Shown here piece by piece: positions 23,346-33,551 of a DNA stretch of 64,000 bases. The notes under the pieces are model-generated. The model saw nothing but the letters and a program-made list of their open reading frames with translations, was not told the origin of the DNA and did not search any database. Position 1 is the first letter of the stretch; each line of letters opens with the position of its first letter. Position numbers and translations under genes: made by a program. Source of the stretch: Moelleriella libera RCEF 2490 (taxonomy: Eukaryota; Ascomycota; Sordariomycetes; Hypocreales; Clavicipitaceae); assembly GCA_001636675.1 (NCBI GenBank), contig AZGY01000001.1, positions 2,757,430 through 2,821,429 of the forward strand. Reading direction: 5' to 3'.

Positions 23346-26054
23346 TTACATGCCACCGCCCGTCCCACCGAGTATTGGGCCTGCCGGAGGCCCAGACATG
23401 CTTGGGCTCATACCCATTGGTGAGCTTCCGCCTCCCAAATTTGGTGACCCGCCGCTGCTGCTCATGCCCAGCGACGGCATCGTTGGACCGCCGCCGCCGC
23501 CGCCGCCGGCGGCCGATCCTGACGGTGGGCCAGATGGCGCGCCGCCGAGCAAAGACGATGGGCTGAACAGGCCGCCGCCGCTTCTTGACTGGCTGGACCC
23601 TGAGCCTGCTGGCTCGGTAGATCCCAAAGATGGCTTGAACAATGGGCCAGGCTGTCTCTGCGGTGCAGGCGGAGAGCTTGGGCCGGACATCATCGAACCT
23701 GAAGGTTTGCCGAGAGGGCCGTCACCAGGCTTCGCAGCCGCAGGAGGAGCAGGGAGCTTCGGTTCCTGCGGAGCGGTCGCGCCGGAGCTTGGCTTGTTCA
23801 TCGGACTGCCGCCGAAATTTATGCTGTCGGGCTTCGGGGCGGGAGGTGAATGAGGTGATGGTCCCTGGGGAGGAGAGATGCCTGGTTTTCCCGGAGGTGG
23901 TCGTCGGCTGGGCTCCCGGTGGGGAGGAGCGGGAGGTCTCGCAGGTGGTCCTTGAGGGGGCCTCTCCCCATCTCTGCTATCCGAAGTGGCCGGTCCTCGC
24001 GAAGATCCTCGAGATCCGGGTCCAGGCTTCGGTACGGGTCCGCCACCGAAACGCTCGCCCGCTTCCGGCAGCTTTTTCGGCCCTGACACGGGTGCAAGAT
24101 TAGGCCCTTCCATCATGGACGTGGCTGCCCCCGGCAGAATGCTCGGCCCCTTGATATTACCGCGACCTCCATCTCTGGAGGAGTCCGGTCGGCCCATGCG
24201 GCTAGATGGCGGCATTGGCTCCTTATGTCCGATCTGCTTCTCGGAAGTGGGACGCTTGGGGGTTGCGTCGCCGGATTTGGGATCCGGATGGGGACCGGAC
24301 ATTCTTCCAGGCGGGCTTGAGGGCGCCTCAGGGCTTTTCGAATCGGGCTTCTTGATGTTGCCGTTCTTTTCGGGCTTGGGCCTCAAACCACCATCGACTA
24401 TGCCGGAGGACAGTTTGGGGTCCCTCGAGCCGGGTCTTGGGTTACCATTGACGGGTTTGAGGGGCTTTGAGCCGGGAACTCCCGCCTCAGGATTCGCTTC
24501 GACTGGAGTTGGCTCCATTTTCGTGTCGATACCACCTGGCCTCGGAGCTGTTATGTCATCAGGCTGGGAGATAGGCTGTTCAGGCTGGCCTTTGGGCTTC
24601 TGTGTCCCATTTTGCTTCATTCTATCTTGCGTGGACTTCTCCCTGGAATTAGACGTGTCTTTGAGTTTGGACTTTTTGTTGGTCCCGACTTCTTGTTGGT
24701 CACCGGGATCTTCCTCATCCCCCTTTTTCTTCGAAGTTTCGTCCTCATCCAATTCGCCACTAGCGTTGTCGGTCGGCTTGTCTGTGTCGTCCTGCTTGTC
24801 CTTGTCAACACTCTCACCATCCGGGCCTGCACTAGCTGGTGGAGTCGTGGGTGCCGGGATGCTGGCGCTGCTTGTCGAGGTGCTAGACTGCGGAGGATTG
24901 TTGAGGGCAGGCGTTTTGGTGTCAGAAACGTCTTCAGCATCGGGTTCGGAGGGTTCTTCGACGGGAGACATGGGGGTGCCATTATCATCTAATTTCGGGG
25001 CTTTACCGCCAGACTGCCCAGAGCTTTGATTCCCGGACGAAGGGCTGCCTCCCGCGTCAGAGCTGGGACCACCGCCGGCGGCGGCACTGCCACCACCGCC
25101 CATCCGGGCATCGGGAACGCCGGCATCGTCACTGTCATCAACGTCGCCGTCGAGATCGTTACCCGTGGTGGGTTTTTTGGGAATGGGAGTGCCAGGCTGC
25201 CAGTCACCTCCGTCTCTGCCACCTGCTCCGCCGTCATCAATGCCACTGATGCCCCCTTGTCCAGTAGCTTCCTGTGCCCCAGTGCCTTTCGGTGCCTTGT
25301 CCAGTTTGCTTCTGTCGCAGCCCAACTTCGCAGCTTGGGCAAACATGGCCCAGCTGTCGGCGTGTCTCATGTTCTTCGGGCCCGAAAGACCGTCTACTGC
25401 ACTCATGCCATATCCCATATCGTCTGTCGATGCAATTGCGTGGGACAGTTCGTGAACAATAACACCGCCAGGGTCAAGAGAGCCACAGCCTGCAGGTGGC
25501 AGATCATCGAAGAAGATTTTGCAGAGTCGCACAACCTTGCCCTTTTTCGTGGTGCAGGCCGTGACTCTGCCCGTACATTGACATTGGGGGAGCGCCTCGT
25601 CCGTACAGGCCATGGCGATGTTGCCCGCTTTGTCAGCGCTGCATTCCTTGTAGATGTTGTCGAATCCATTGATGAGCGTCTTGCGGGATGTCTTCTTGTC
25701 CGCCTCTTCTTTGAAAAAGATTTTCAGGAGCTCCTTGGCCTTCTCGTTTGATTCATATTTCTCAATGGTTTCCTTGGCCTTCTTTGCTTGCTCGGCGCAA
25801 GCTTTGAGAGCAACATCAACCGCCTTTTCATTGCACTCCGACCTGACAGTAGATCGTTTCTCAAGCCAGGTGTTGTTTTCTGCCGCTGTATCCAGCAACA
25901 TGTCGCCGAATCTCTCGAAGCCGGTAGTTTCTTGACGTGGGAGGATACTAGGCAAGTCGGCTGCGCCTCTGACTCTCGCCCTGGCGCTGCAGCTTCCGCA
26001 GGCATCCACAACGGCAACCCCCGCGAGGGCAAACGAAAGAAGAGCCTGCCTCAT
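23346..26054 (-). CDS. Secreted deuterolysin-like (M35) zinc metalloprotease with very long Pro/Gly/Ser-rich tail
   Basis: Single intronless frame of 902 aa. A signal peptide (MRQALLSFALAGVAVVDA) is followed by a short pro-region with a dibasic Lys-Arg at 66-67, a likely Kex2 site. The catalytic part runs to about residue 260: HELSH at 201-205 supplies two zinc ligands and the general-base Glu, and STDDMGYG at 209-216 matches the aspzincin pattern GTxDxxYG, making D212 the third ligand. The domain is Cys-rich (for example CQCTGRVTAC). From about 275 to the end the protein is low complexity: first acidic, Asp/Thr/Ser/Lys-rich, then Pro/Gly/Ser-rich, ending GGTGGGM. Ordinary deuterolysins end soon after the catalytic domain (family knowledge), so the tail of about 600 residues is unusual. 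There is no GPI-type hydrophobic end. The tail may be a wall-binding or disordered spacer; this is inference. It is convergent with the amylase gene. Confidence 0.85.
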   Translation of the reverse strand: MRQALLSFALAGVAVVDACGSCSARARVRGAADLPSILPRQETTGFERFGDMLLDTAAENNTWLEKRSTVRSECNEKAVDVALKACAEQAKKAKETIEKYESNEKAKELLKIFFKEEADKKTSRKTLINGFDNIYKECSADKAGNIAMACTDEALPQCQCTGRVTACTTKKGKVVRLCKIFFDDLPPAGCGSLDPGGVIVHELSHAIASTDDMGYGMSAVDGLSGPKNMRHADSWAMFAQAAKLGCDRSKLDKAPKGTGAQEATGQGGISGIDDGGAGGRDGGDWQPGTPIPKKPTTGNDLDGDVDDSDDAGVPDARMGGGGSAAAGGGPSSDAGGSPSSGNQSSGQSGGKAPKLDDNGTPMSPVEEPSEPDAEDVSDTKTPALNNPPQSSTSTSSASIPAPTTPPASAGPDGESVDKDKQDDTDKPTDNASGELDEDETSKKKGDEEDPGDQQEVGTNKKSKLKDTSNSREKSTQDRMKQNGTQKPKGQPEQPISQPDDITAPRPGGIDTKMEPTPVEANPEAGVPGSKPLKPVNGNPRPGSRDPKLSSGIVDGGLRPKPEKNGNIKKPDSKSPEAPSSPPGRMSGPHPDPKSGDATPKRPTSEKQIGHKEPMPPSSRMGRPDSSRDGGRGNIKGPSILPGAATSMMEGPNLAPVSGPKKLPEAGERFGGGPVPKPGPGSRGSSRGPATSDSRDGERPPQGPPARPPAPPHREPSRRPPPGKPGISPPQGPSPHSPPAPKPDSINFGGSPMNKPSSGATAPQEPKLPAPPAAAKPGDGPLGKPSGSMMSGPSSPPAPQRQPGPLFKPSLGSTEPAGSGSSQSRSGGGLFSPSSLLGGAPSGPPSGSAAGGGGGGGPTMPSLGMSSSGGSPNLGGGSSPMGMSPSMSGPPAGPILGGTGGGM

Positions 26055-29000
26055 GGTGATATGAAGCGAGAGACCAGCTCAATGAATTGCGGGAGATCCG
26101 AATGGAAGAGACTTCAATTTGAATCGCAGACATTATTACCGCGGCTGCCCCGGCATACTTATACCATGAGGTCGGGAGGATGAGCCTGGCAGCAGAGACA
26201 TAGCTCAACTTGATCGACAGCTGACTCAGGCAACAGCTAGCTGCTCGATGAGATGACATTGAAGAGAGCGCTCAGTACGATGTTGTTTCAGGAAAATTAT
26301 GAGGCCGAGTTGTTTCTACATCGAGCCGGCGAATGGCTCCATGCCCTGGCCAGAGTCGGGGATCTGAACATGACGTGAGTAGAATGAGCCGTATCGCGAA
26401 TAGAACGTCGACAGGCACGTCACTGTCAACTCGGACTATCTCTATACCATGCATGGTCGGGCTCGGGGTCCGAAACAGCTTCAATTTCCAGATCGGGCCA
26501 TGCTCGTCGTCGGCTTAGACACGAATTGGGGCCCTGGACTTTCCCGATTCGTCCAGGCCGCTCTTCGCTTCCTGTCAAGGCGTGTGACCTATAGTGCCCG
26601 TTGTGGAGTCTAGCCGGTCGCCGAGAGACGCTAGCCGATGCAAGATAGGCGGGAACCTGATCGTGATCGGGCATTTCCTTGGCCACAGGGAATCTGCACG
26701 GTCAAAGACGAAACACCTGGCCCCTGCGTCTCTCGTGCGTCCGAGTCTGATCTGGCCTGAGCTGACGGCATGCCGGCGAGGCGGCAGTCCGTTCGGAACT
26801 GGCGACGTGCACGCAAGAGATTCCGTGTTCCTTACTCCAAGCCATCCGGCTGTGGCTCCGGCTTCGCATCGAACGGATAGGGCCTGATCGACCTCGAGGG
26901 CTCGGGGAAGTTTTTTCCTCGGATCAGCTCGAGAGCCATCATTGCTGTTGTCACTCTGGCAAACAGCTTTCACATATCCCTGCATCCTTGTGGGGCGCCC
27001 AGGATCAGCCATTTGAAGCCCAGCAACGGCAAACAACACGTGAAGCTCAGGAAAATGATATTCGAAGCAGCTGGCGACAATGAACGTCTTGGATCGAATG
27101 GCATGAATGCCATCAGTATAGTTGGTGCCAGCTCGAATCATCATGCTAACTTGCGTGCCTGAGTCGAATGCCCTTGGAGAAGAGCCACCTTGCCATCCAC
27201 AGTGTGGCTGGGTCTCGCTCATGACTCGAGTCACTGATGACATTAAATGCGACTGCCGACTGGTCGATGTTTGAGAAAGCGCAGCGGCAGGGACCTCGTT
27301 GGTCTAGCTTTCGCGGCATGCTGACGCGACGACTTGCGATGTGTTCGTCAGGTAGAGTAATTCATATAATGACGGGAGTCATGGCCTGACTTACTGTGGA
27401 AGGAGTTGACTCGTCAAGAAGATTCCTGCTTTTCACGCGCTCTCTGGCGGGTGCTGTCGCGCAACGCGTTTGGTAGGCCGCAGGGTACCCGAAGCTCTCA
27501 AAATGCGTGAATGCAACGATGACCTCGGTCCACTGCGGCAATGTGCACTTCTCGATAGCGTCACACCTAGGCACAAGCCCCCCCGATCTGGACTGCGCTA
27601 TGAAATGACATCGTGATGGGCACAACACCGATGCGGCAACGGCACCTCATCGAATCACCTAACCCACAGACTCTGATGGAACATCAGCGATGGACGGTGG
27701 GACGAGTCAGAACATCTGTATCCGCATTTGTAGCCGCGCTATCCCAGCGTAAATCATGCCAAGTGCATCCACACGCAGGTCCACACGCCACGCCTCGCTC
27801 GACAAGAATACCTCAAATCAGCTCTGCCAATCGTCGTCTAGATGTGCCTAGATGTGCTCAACATCGTAGAATGTGTCGGTGTCTACAAATGCCGGATATG
27901 AGTAGTCTTGGAGCGGCCTTGAAGCACTGAGGAGCTGCACGTTCCCTATAATATTTACCGCCTTTTCTACGCGAATGGTTTCACGTATACCCATCATCGA
28001 TGCGGCTATATCGCGGAGTCACCTGAAAATCAAGGGGAGGCTCGACATCCTTTTCGACTGTATTGAAGTTCTCTGTGCGTCCGACACTCATGAGGTACTC
28101 GAAAGTCCAGTGGGATGGAAAACCAACGAAGCCAAGAGGGTGACCGTAGAACCACGATCGAAACAGGAGAGCGAGAGCTTGTTTCGAGGTTCAGAAAGAG
28201 GTACGGTTCATTGGGCCACGAGCGGCTGGTCGTTTAGAGGCAATAGGACCGTGCCCATGCCATATGACGAGACTTGGCGTGATGACGACCAGGGGGTTTC
28301 CTGAATGGCTGACTCGGCGACGGGTTTCCCTGTCGCAGACACACAAGTGAGATATAGATCTCGATAACTCCACATGAGTTTATCATGTGCACCGTCTGCG
28401 CGCCGTGTGTGCTGCGAAACATGGTGGCGCAGGCTCCCTTTGCCCTACAAAGCCTCGCTGCATCGCCTCATGGGATGACGTATGTCCTGAGAATGATCAC
28501 GCTCGAATGAGAAAGCGAAAATGAGTACAAAGTCTCATTGTAGCTGCCGATGTTCCTTGCCGTATGATTGTGTGATTGTTTCATTTCATGATGTCTTTGC
28601 TACCGTTGCCCGCTGTCCTTGCCTGAAGGTTCCCCCCTTTCGTATGGAGCTGACTCCCTGGCATGACTTCTACAGGCAGCGAGCAGGCTCATCGCGCCTC
28701 CTGAGGCCTGCTGGATTCCATTGATAAACCATCCCTAGATTCGTATCAGTCTCAGGTTCCCGCGGTTTTTTCTGCCGTCTCCCGCTCGCGAATTATGAGC
28801 AGTCCGTGGACCTGACTTCCGGGCCTCGAAAGCAGCGTCAGATTGAAGGGTTCCGCAGAGTAAGGAGACGGTTGGCCGTCTCAATTCTCCGCGAGGACCT
28901 CATCCCAATTGGGCTTGTTCGGAGACTAAGACGGCCAGAGCAAAATGACTCACAGGAAGCAGCCGCTCGTCGTCGAATTCCCCGGAGGCGTTCTTGACGG

Positions 29001-31874
29001 GAATGGCAGGCGCGATCAGCGCACTTGTGGAGCCCGCCTGTCAGGCAGATCCCTGCCTCGTAGATCCACTATCGCAGTTCGGAAGCGCATCCTGCTTCCC
29101 CTTTTCCGCGCAATGAGTCGTATGAACATCTGCATTACGACATGTCTGAATGGGGCTCACGTCAAATAGAGTGACACTTGGCCATTGACTCGGCGATATA
29201 GGGTTCATGGTAGTTCGCGCTGATCCAATCAAAACATCGTCAAGACCATTGGCGTTCGAACTGGTCTCTTTCAATGGGAGGCCCGAGGTGACATTTCCGC
29301 GTTCAATCCGCCAGTATAGGCTGGCACTGACAGGAGACAGTTGGGCACATAGCGCATGGCCATATATATCTATCCATGCTCAAGTGATTCTGCGAGGCTC
29401 TGTGGGGATTTGGTACCGTTAAAATCCTCGAAATAGCTTCTCCAATGCCACGTTGCGGGAATCCAACTCGCGACATGCATGAGCAACGGCCGAGAAGAGC
29501 CGCCATGATCACTCATCTACCTCGCATCCAGGATGTGGAGACAATTTGGGGAGCAGGCGCTGTTGAGCAGTTGCGAACACGGAGCGGTTGTCCCCAGGAT
29601 CACAAAGTGTTGTAGACAGACATGTGCGTTGTCCAAGGCCACTTTTACTTGAAACAACTCCTCAACAAGAAACAGAGGAGAGTGCAGGACAATGAGACAG
29701 CAAGCAACGAACTATCCTCAGCTGCAATTTTTAGAAACCTCGTATGCTTACAAATTTTGCTGAATCTCGTTTGTCCGACGTGGGGTCGTTATAGTTCCAC
29801 GAATCATTCGTTGATGGAGCACGGAAGTCGAACGTATTCGTGAGGAGCAATCTACTTCTAAATGTGCTAACAAGGGCCTTGTTGACTCGTGTGTGGCTTC
29901 AGCGTGATTGTTGCCTGACAAACGGAACCCGAGCTCTTGCCTTCCCCGTATCTCAAATATCGAGAGCCGGTGACAAGTCAGCAAAGTCATGAATCTGAAT
30001 TGCGGGGATTATTCACGCTGCAAGTACAGTGTACGGAGATGTCTCTCACATGGAACTCGAGCCCTTCCTAGTTGTGCTTCATTGGACAATCAAGCCCTCT
30101 GGCTGCTTCTTGCATCCGTCTCCGCGAATGATGCAGCGCTTGGATCAGCATAGCTGCCCGCTCTTTCTTGCTCTTGTCGATCAATGACAGCACAGGGCCC
30201 AAACGCTGTCGGCGGCGACCTCATAATTTGCCTTCCCGCTTGGCGCACAGTTGTGATTCAGAGCTGGCTGTCCGCTCTGTGCCGACGTGAGAGATACTGT
30301 CCCTCGTGCGTTTTGCCTCATGAAGCTTGTGTCAGGTATGGTTGGCGGATTAGTCGAGAGATGACACGTCAAGCACCGGTCTCATGGCCCGAACCACGTC
30401 ATGATGATTGTGAAGTGATTGCGAATCTCCAGCGATCGAATACTCTGCAGGGTAACTCGGTGCTTCATACCTAGTGCCACCATGCAAATGTGATTGTGTG
30501 AGTGATCTCGCGCTACGTCCGAGGAAAGATGAGAGAGGTCGGGCAGGATCGCTGTCTACTGAATCATAAGGATCCAGACACAGAGTGCGTTGTCTGAAAG
30601 ACATACATGGCAACTAATGTTGAACATGCAATGGTTCTGGAAAATACTGGGGATCATGATGTTCCTGTGCCGGCATGACCAAACCTAGAGAGCCAATTCT
30701 CCTACTTGTCGAATCGCAATGGCGTCACACGTCTTCCTTGATGGCAGTATGAATTCAAAAGGCTTTCCCAGGCTGATCAAAGCCCCCAACGCGGGCTCAA
30801 CGGCATCTACTGTACTCATCGATTGCCCCGCTTTGGGAATTGATACGCCGTTTTGGAAGTCGTCTTCGCAGAAACCTCCTCAAATAAGCTCGCAAGCTTC
30901 TTCAGCTGCTGATAGGCGACCAAATATCGTCGTTCTAGGGTGCGATGAAGACATGACTTCGTGTGCACCCGTCTGGTTGGATTACTTGCCCGGTCGATTA
31001 CGCTTGAGCTAGGTACTCGGAAAGGCCGTGACAACAAATCGTGCTCATGGCAATGGACTCGTTCGAGGACCGGTCCAGCCTGGCGTAGCATGTGTCATCT
31101 TGATGGAGCCTGCGGCAATGCCAGGACCTTTGCTTGGTAAGGTTCCTCACTGAAGCGGACTGAACCCCGGCCTCCTTGAGTCTTGCACGTGTGCGTGACT
31201 GTTCAAGGTATCGGCCGACGTGCTCTGTCTCGCAGTCCTCAAGGCAGATAGGGCGGCTGAGAGCCACGACGCGACTCCGTGTGTGGGGTTCCGTCAGCAC
31301 AGGCATCCCAATGCCTCATCGACGGACACGTAATAAGAGCCATGAAGTACGATACTTCTCATACGGAGGTGGAATCCGGGGGCTCGCGTCACATGGTCAT
31401 CAAGAGCTGCTTGTGCAGTGGTAGCGGGACCAGGGGCTGCCCCCGGATGCGGAGCGCTGCGAGATGTTGCATCCGATGGCGCGTCTCTGTCAGACCTGGT
31501 TTGCCCGTGCTGACGCTGTGATGTCATGTTGTCCCAGGAGCCTGGCGCGGTATGACAATTGCGGACGGCGCGACGGAGAATTTTGATGAATACTACCATC
31601 TGGAAGCCATGAAAGCGGCAGGCATGTGGAGCTATATTGGTCCCGAATTTGCGCGGCAGCCCATCATCAAGTTCCGACCGCTGTGATGATACGCAGTGAT
31701 AGCTTGTGCGGATCAAGTCATCTCATCAATTACTACCGTCTTCGTACGAGCACAATGTCACGTTTCATTGGCTACCCCAAAAGGCCCCGGCCAGCGCTCC
31801 CCCAAGATTCGCTGCTCCATCATCCGCACAGAGTCACGGTTTGAGACGCGGCCGTTGACCATGAATCGGCGGTA
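26055..31874. other. Gene-poor block of 5.8 kb
   Basis: No supportable complete gene. The longest open frame (26575-27243, minus, 222 codons) has no recognisable domain and a composition I cannot separate from chance. AT content looks higher than in the flanking genes. The one strongly protein-like piece is at 31522-31686 (listed separately). No terminal repeats, transposase or reverse-transcriptase motifs were seen. Confidence 0.5.
31522..31686 (+). pseudogene. Orphan C-terminal exon-like fragment
   Basis: A 54-codon open frame ending in TGA at 31684-31686. From the GAWRGMTIADG region through FDEYYHLEAMKAAGMW to the end (QPIIKFRPL) it reads like a real protein C-terminus. A CAG acceptor at 31535-31537 with a CTGAC branch-like site 24 nt before it would make it a last exon, yet I found no upstream exon on this strand that joins in frame and looks coding. 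It lies 190 bp from the TPR gene stop, convergent. It may be a gene remnant or a gene with an unseen long intron. Family not recognised. Confidence 0.4.
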
Positions 31875-33551
31875 TCAGGCGCAACAAGCCTTCCCATGAC
31901 CATTTGCATGGGATGTGTGCAAACGGCAAAAGCATGAAGCGGTGATAGCCACGTCAGTCCCGGAAAGTGCCTGTTTCAAGAGCGGCTCCATCTTTCTTGC
32001 TTCTTCGCGTCGGCCGAGCCTGATCAGACACTCATGGTAGCCATGCAGCGCCCACACGTTCTTGGGATGATGACGCGCGCGAATACACGAACCATCGAAC
32101 CCCAGATCTGCGCTATACACAGACAAGGCCTCCTCGAGGTGCCCCTGGTCCAGGAGTAGCGCAGCAAGAGCATGGCGCGTCGGCTGCATCCAACCCCATG
32201 GTTCGCTGTACGAGATCCCGTCATCCCGTTTCACGGCCAGGCGCAGGTGGTCGAAGGCCTCATCGAAGTTGCCTCGTCGATACTCGATCTCCCCATCGAG
32301 CATTGCCGTTGCTACGGGCAGGATGTCCGTGCATTTATTCGGGAACATGAGACGCGAATCTGGCACTTTTTTCAGGGCTTCGTGGAACAGCTGTCTCTCC
32401 CGCTCTGCATTTTCATTGTTCATGATGGCCGCCCAGGCAACGCCTTTGGCATAATGGGCCGTTGTAGTCGTCACGCACATGAGATCCGGGTCTGCCGGGA
32501 GCGCGAGTTGAATGATTTCTTCCCACATCCCAAATCTCACCATGACGTGCCAACGCACGGAGAAGTATGCCTCGGAATAATCAGCGGTCGTTGCCAAAAC
32601 GTCGCGCGGCAGTGATTTCTCCATGCGGTCCACAGTGTCTAGAGAAGTAGCCTTCTGACCAGCGAACATGGCTGCGAATATCAGCGAGTTGTGGTCATGC
32701 AATCTGTACACGGAATAGAAGTTATTGGGCCCGTTCAATCGCAGGAAAATTTCGTCGGCATCAACGGCCCGTTGGTTCGCCAGGATTGCTGCCGCGTAAT
32801 CTCCGACAAGAATATCCAAGTGAGAAGGCATGTGCAGAAGATGAGCAGCCCCTGGAATTAGATTGCGCAAGTGATTGGCAGCCTTGAGGCCCAATTCCGG
32901 CGTAGGTGACATTTCCATCAGGTGGATGTACAAGTGCAGAAGTCCGGGATGTCCGAACGCGTCTCCGTCGTCAAAAGTCCGCTCCAAGACACCTCTGGCA
33001 AGAAGGGTCTGAGTGCCAGGGTTTGGTCTGCCGGTTTCAAGGTTCCAAAGCTTCCAGGGGGTCAGGCTCATCAGGGCCTCCGCGTAAAGGGCCGCGACAT
33101 CGAGATCGTGATCAAAGTCATGATATACTTTGCCGAGGGCCTCTGCGTACTTCACGCCCTGTTTCGCATATTCGTCATCACTGGATGGTTTGTCGCTGTG
33201 GAACCGCAGCTGCAGAGCGGAAATAAGCGCCTTCTCGACAGGCGTTGCGTTTGCAGTCAACGACAGAGCTGACCGGGCGGCTTTGTAGGTCTCTCTGGCT
33301 GCGGACTCCAGGTCATTGCCAAACGCCGACCACATCCTGTTGTAATGAGGACCCAGGGCATAAGCCAGGCCCCAGTGCGCCATGGCGCAGGTTTCGTCGT
33401 TTCGGATGGCATGCCTAAAGCACGTTGCTCCTTCGTGAAGGTTGAAGGCGTACAGCCACGTCAAGCCGCGGTTGAACCAGATCTGTGCATCCTCGCTATG
33501 GGTGGTGATCCTCCTCCCAAAGAGTCCCATATCATATTCGTACTGCGACAT
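31875..33551 (-). CDS. Intronless TPR-repeat protein
   Basis: 558 aa from the ATG at 33551 (MSQYEYDMGLFGRRITTHS). Helical repeats run through the whole length: AQIWFNRGLTWLYAFNLHEG near the start, then TPR-like pairs such as ANHLRNLIPGAAHLLHMPSH and GEIEYRRGNFDEAFDHLRLA. The conserved HLLHMPSHL and Trp/His-rich segments resemble a family of TPR proteins that I recall in both bacteria and fungi, usually uncharacterised. There is no signal peptide or membrane segment, so it is probably cytosolic. It is the only intact gene in a 10.7-kb gene-poor block, and it lacks introns while many genes here have them. Horizontal or accessory origin is possible but not shown. The tail after about residue 530 (TASCFCRLHTSHANGHGKAC) looks unlike the repeats and may be read-through into non-conserved sequence. 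Confidence 0.85.
   Translation of the reverse strand: MSQYEYDMGLFGRRITTHSEDAQIWFNRGLTWLYAFNLHEGATCFRHAIRNDETCAMAHWGLAYALGPHYNRMWSAFGNDLESAARETYKAARSALSLTANATPVEKALISALQLRFHSDKPSSDDEYAKQGVKYAEALGKVYHDFDHDLDVAALYAEALMSLTPWKLWNLETGRPNPGTQTLLARGVLERTFDDGDAFGHPGLLHLYIHLMEMSPTPELGLKAANHLRNLIPGAAHLLHMPSHLDILVGDYAAAILANQRAVDADEIFLRLNGPNNFYSVYRLHDHNSLIFAAMFAGQKATSLDTVDRMEKSLPRDVLATTADYSEAYFSVRWHVMVRFGMWEEIIQLALPADPDLMCVTTTTAHYAKGVAWAAIMNNENAERERQLFHEALKKVPDSRLMFPNKCTDILPVATAMLDGEIEYRRGNFDEAFDHLRLAVKRDDGISYSEPWGWMQPTRHALAALLLDQGHLEEALSVYSADLGFDGSCIRARHHPKNVWALHGYHECLIRLGRREEARKMEPLLKQALSGTDVAITASCFCRLHTSHANGHGKACCA

Noticed and set aside
23986..25029. 347-codon plus-strand frame opposite the protease tail
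   Set aside because: Mirror of the low-complexity Pro/Gly/Ser coding sequence, not an independent gene.
26575..27243. 222-codon minus-strand frame in the gene-poor block
   Set aside because: No recognisable motif or splice context; length is compatible with chance at this GC content.
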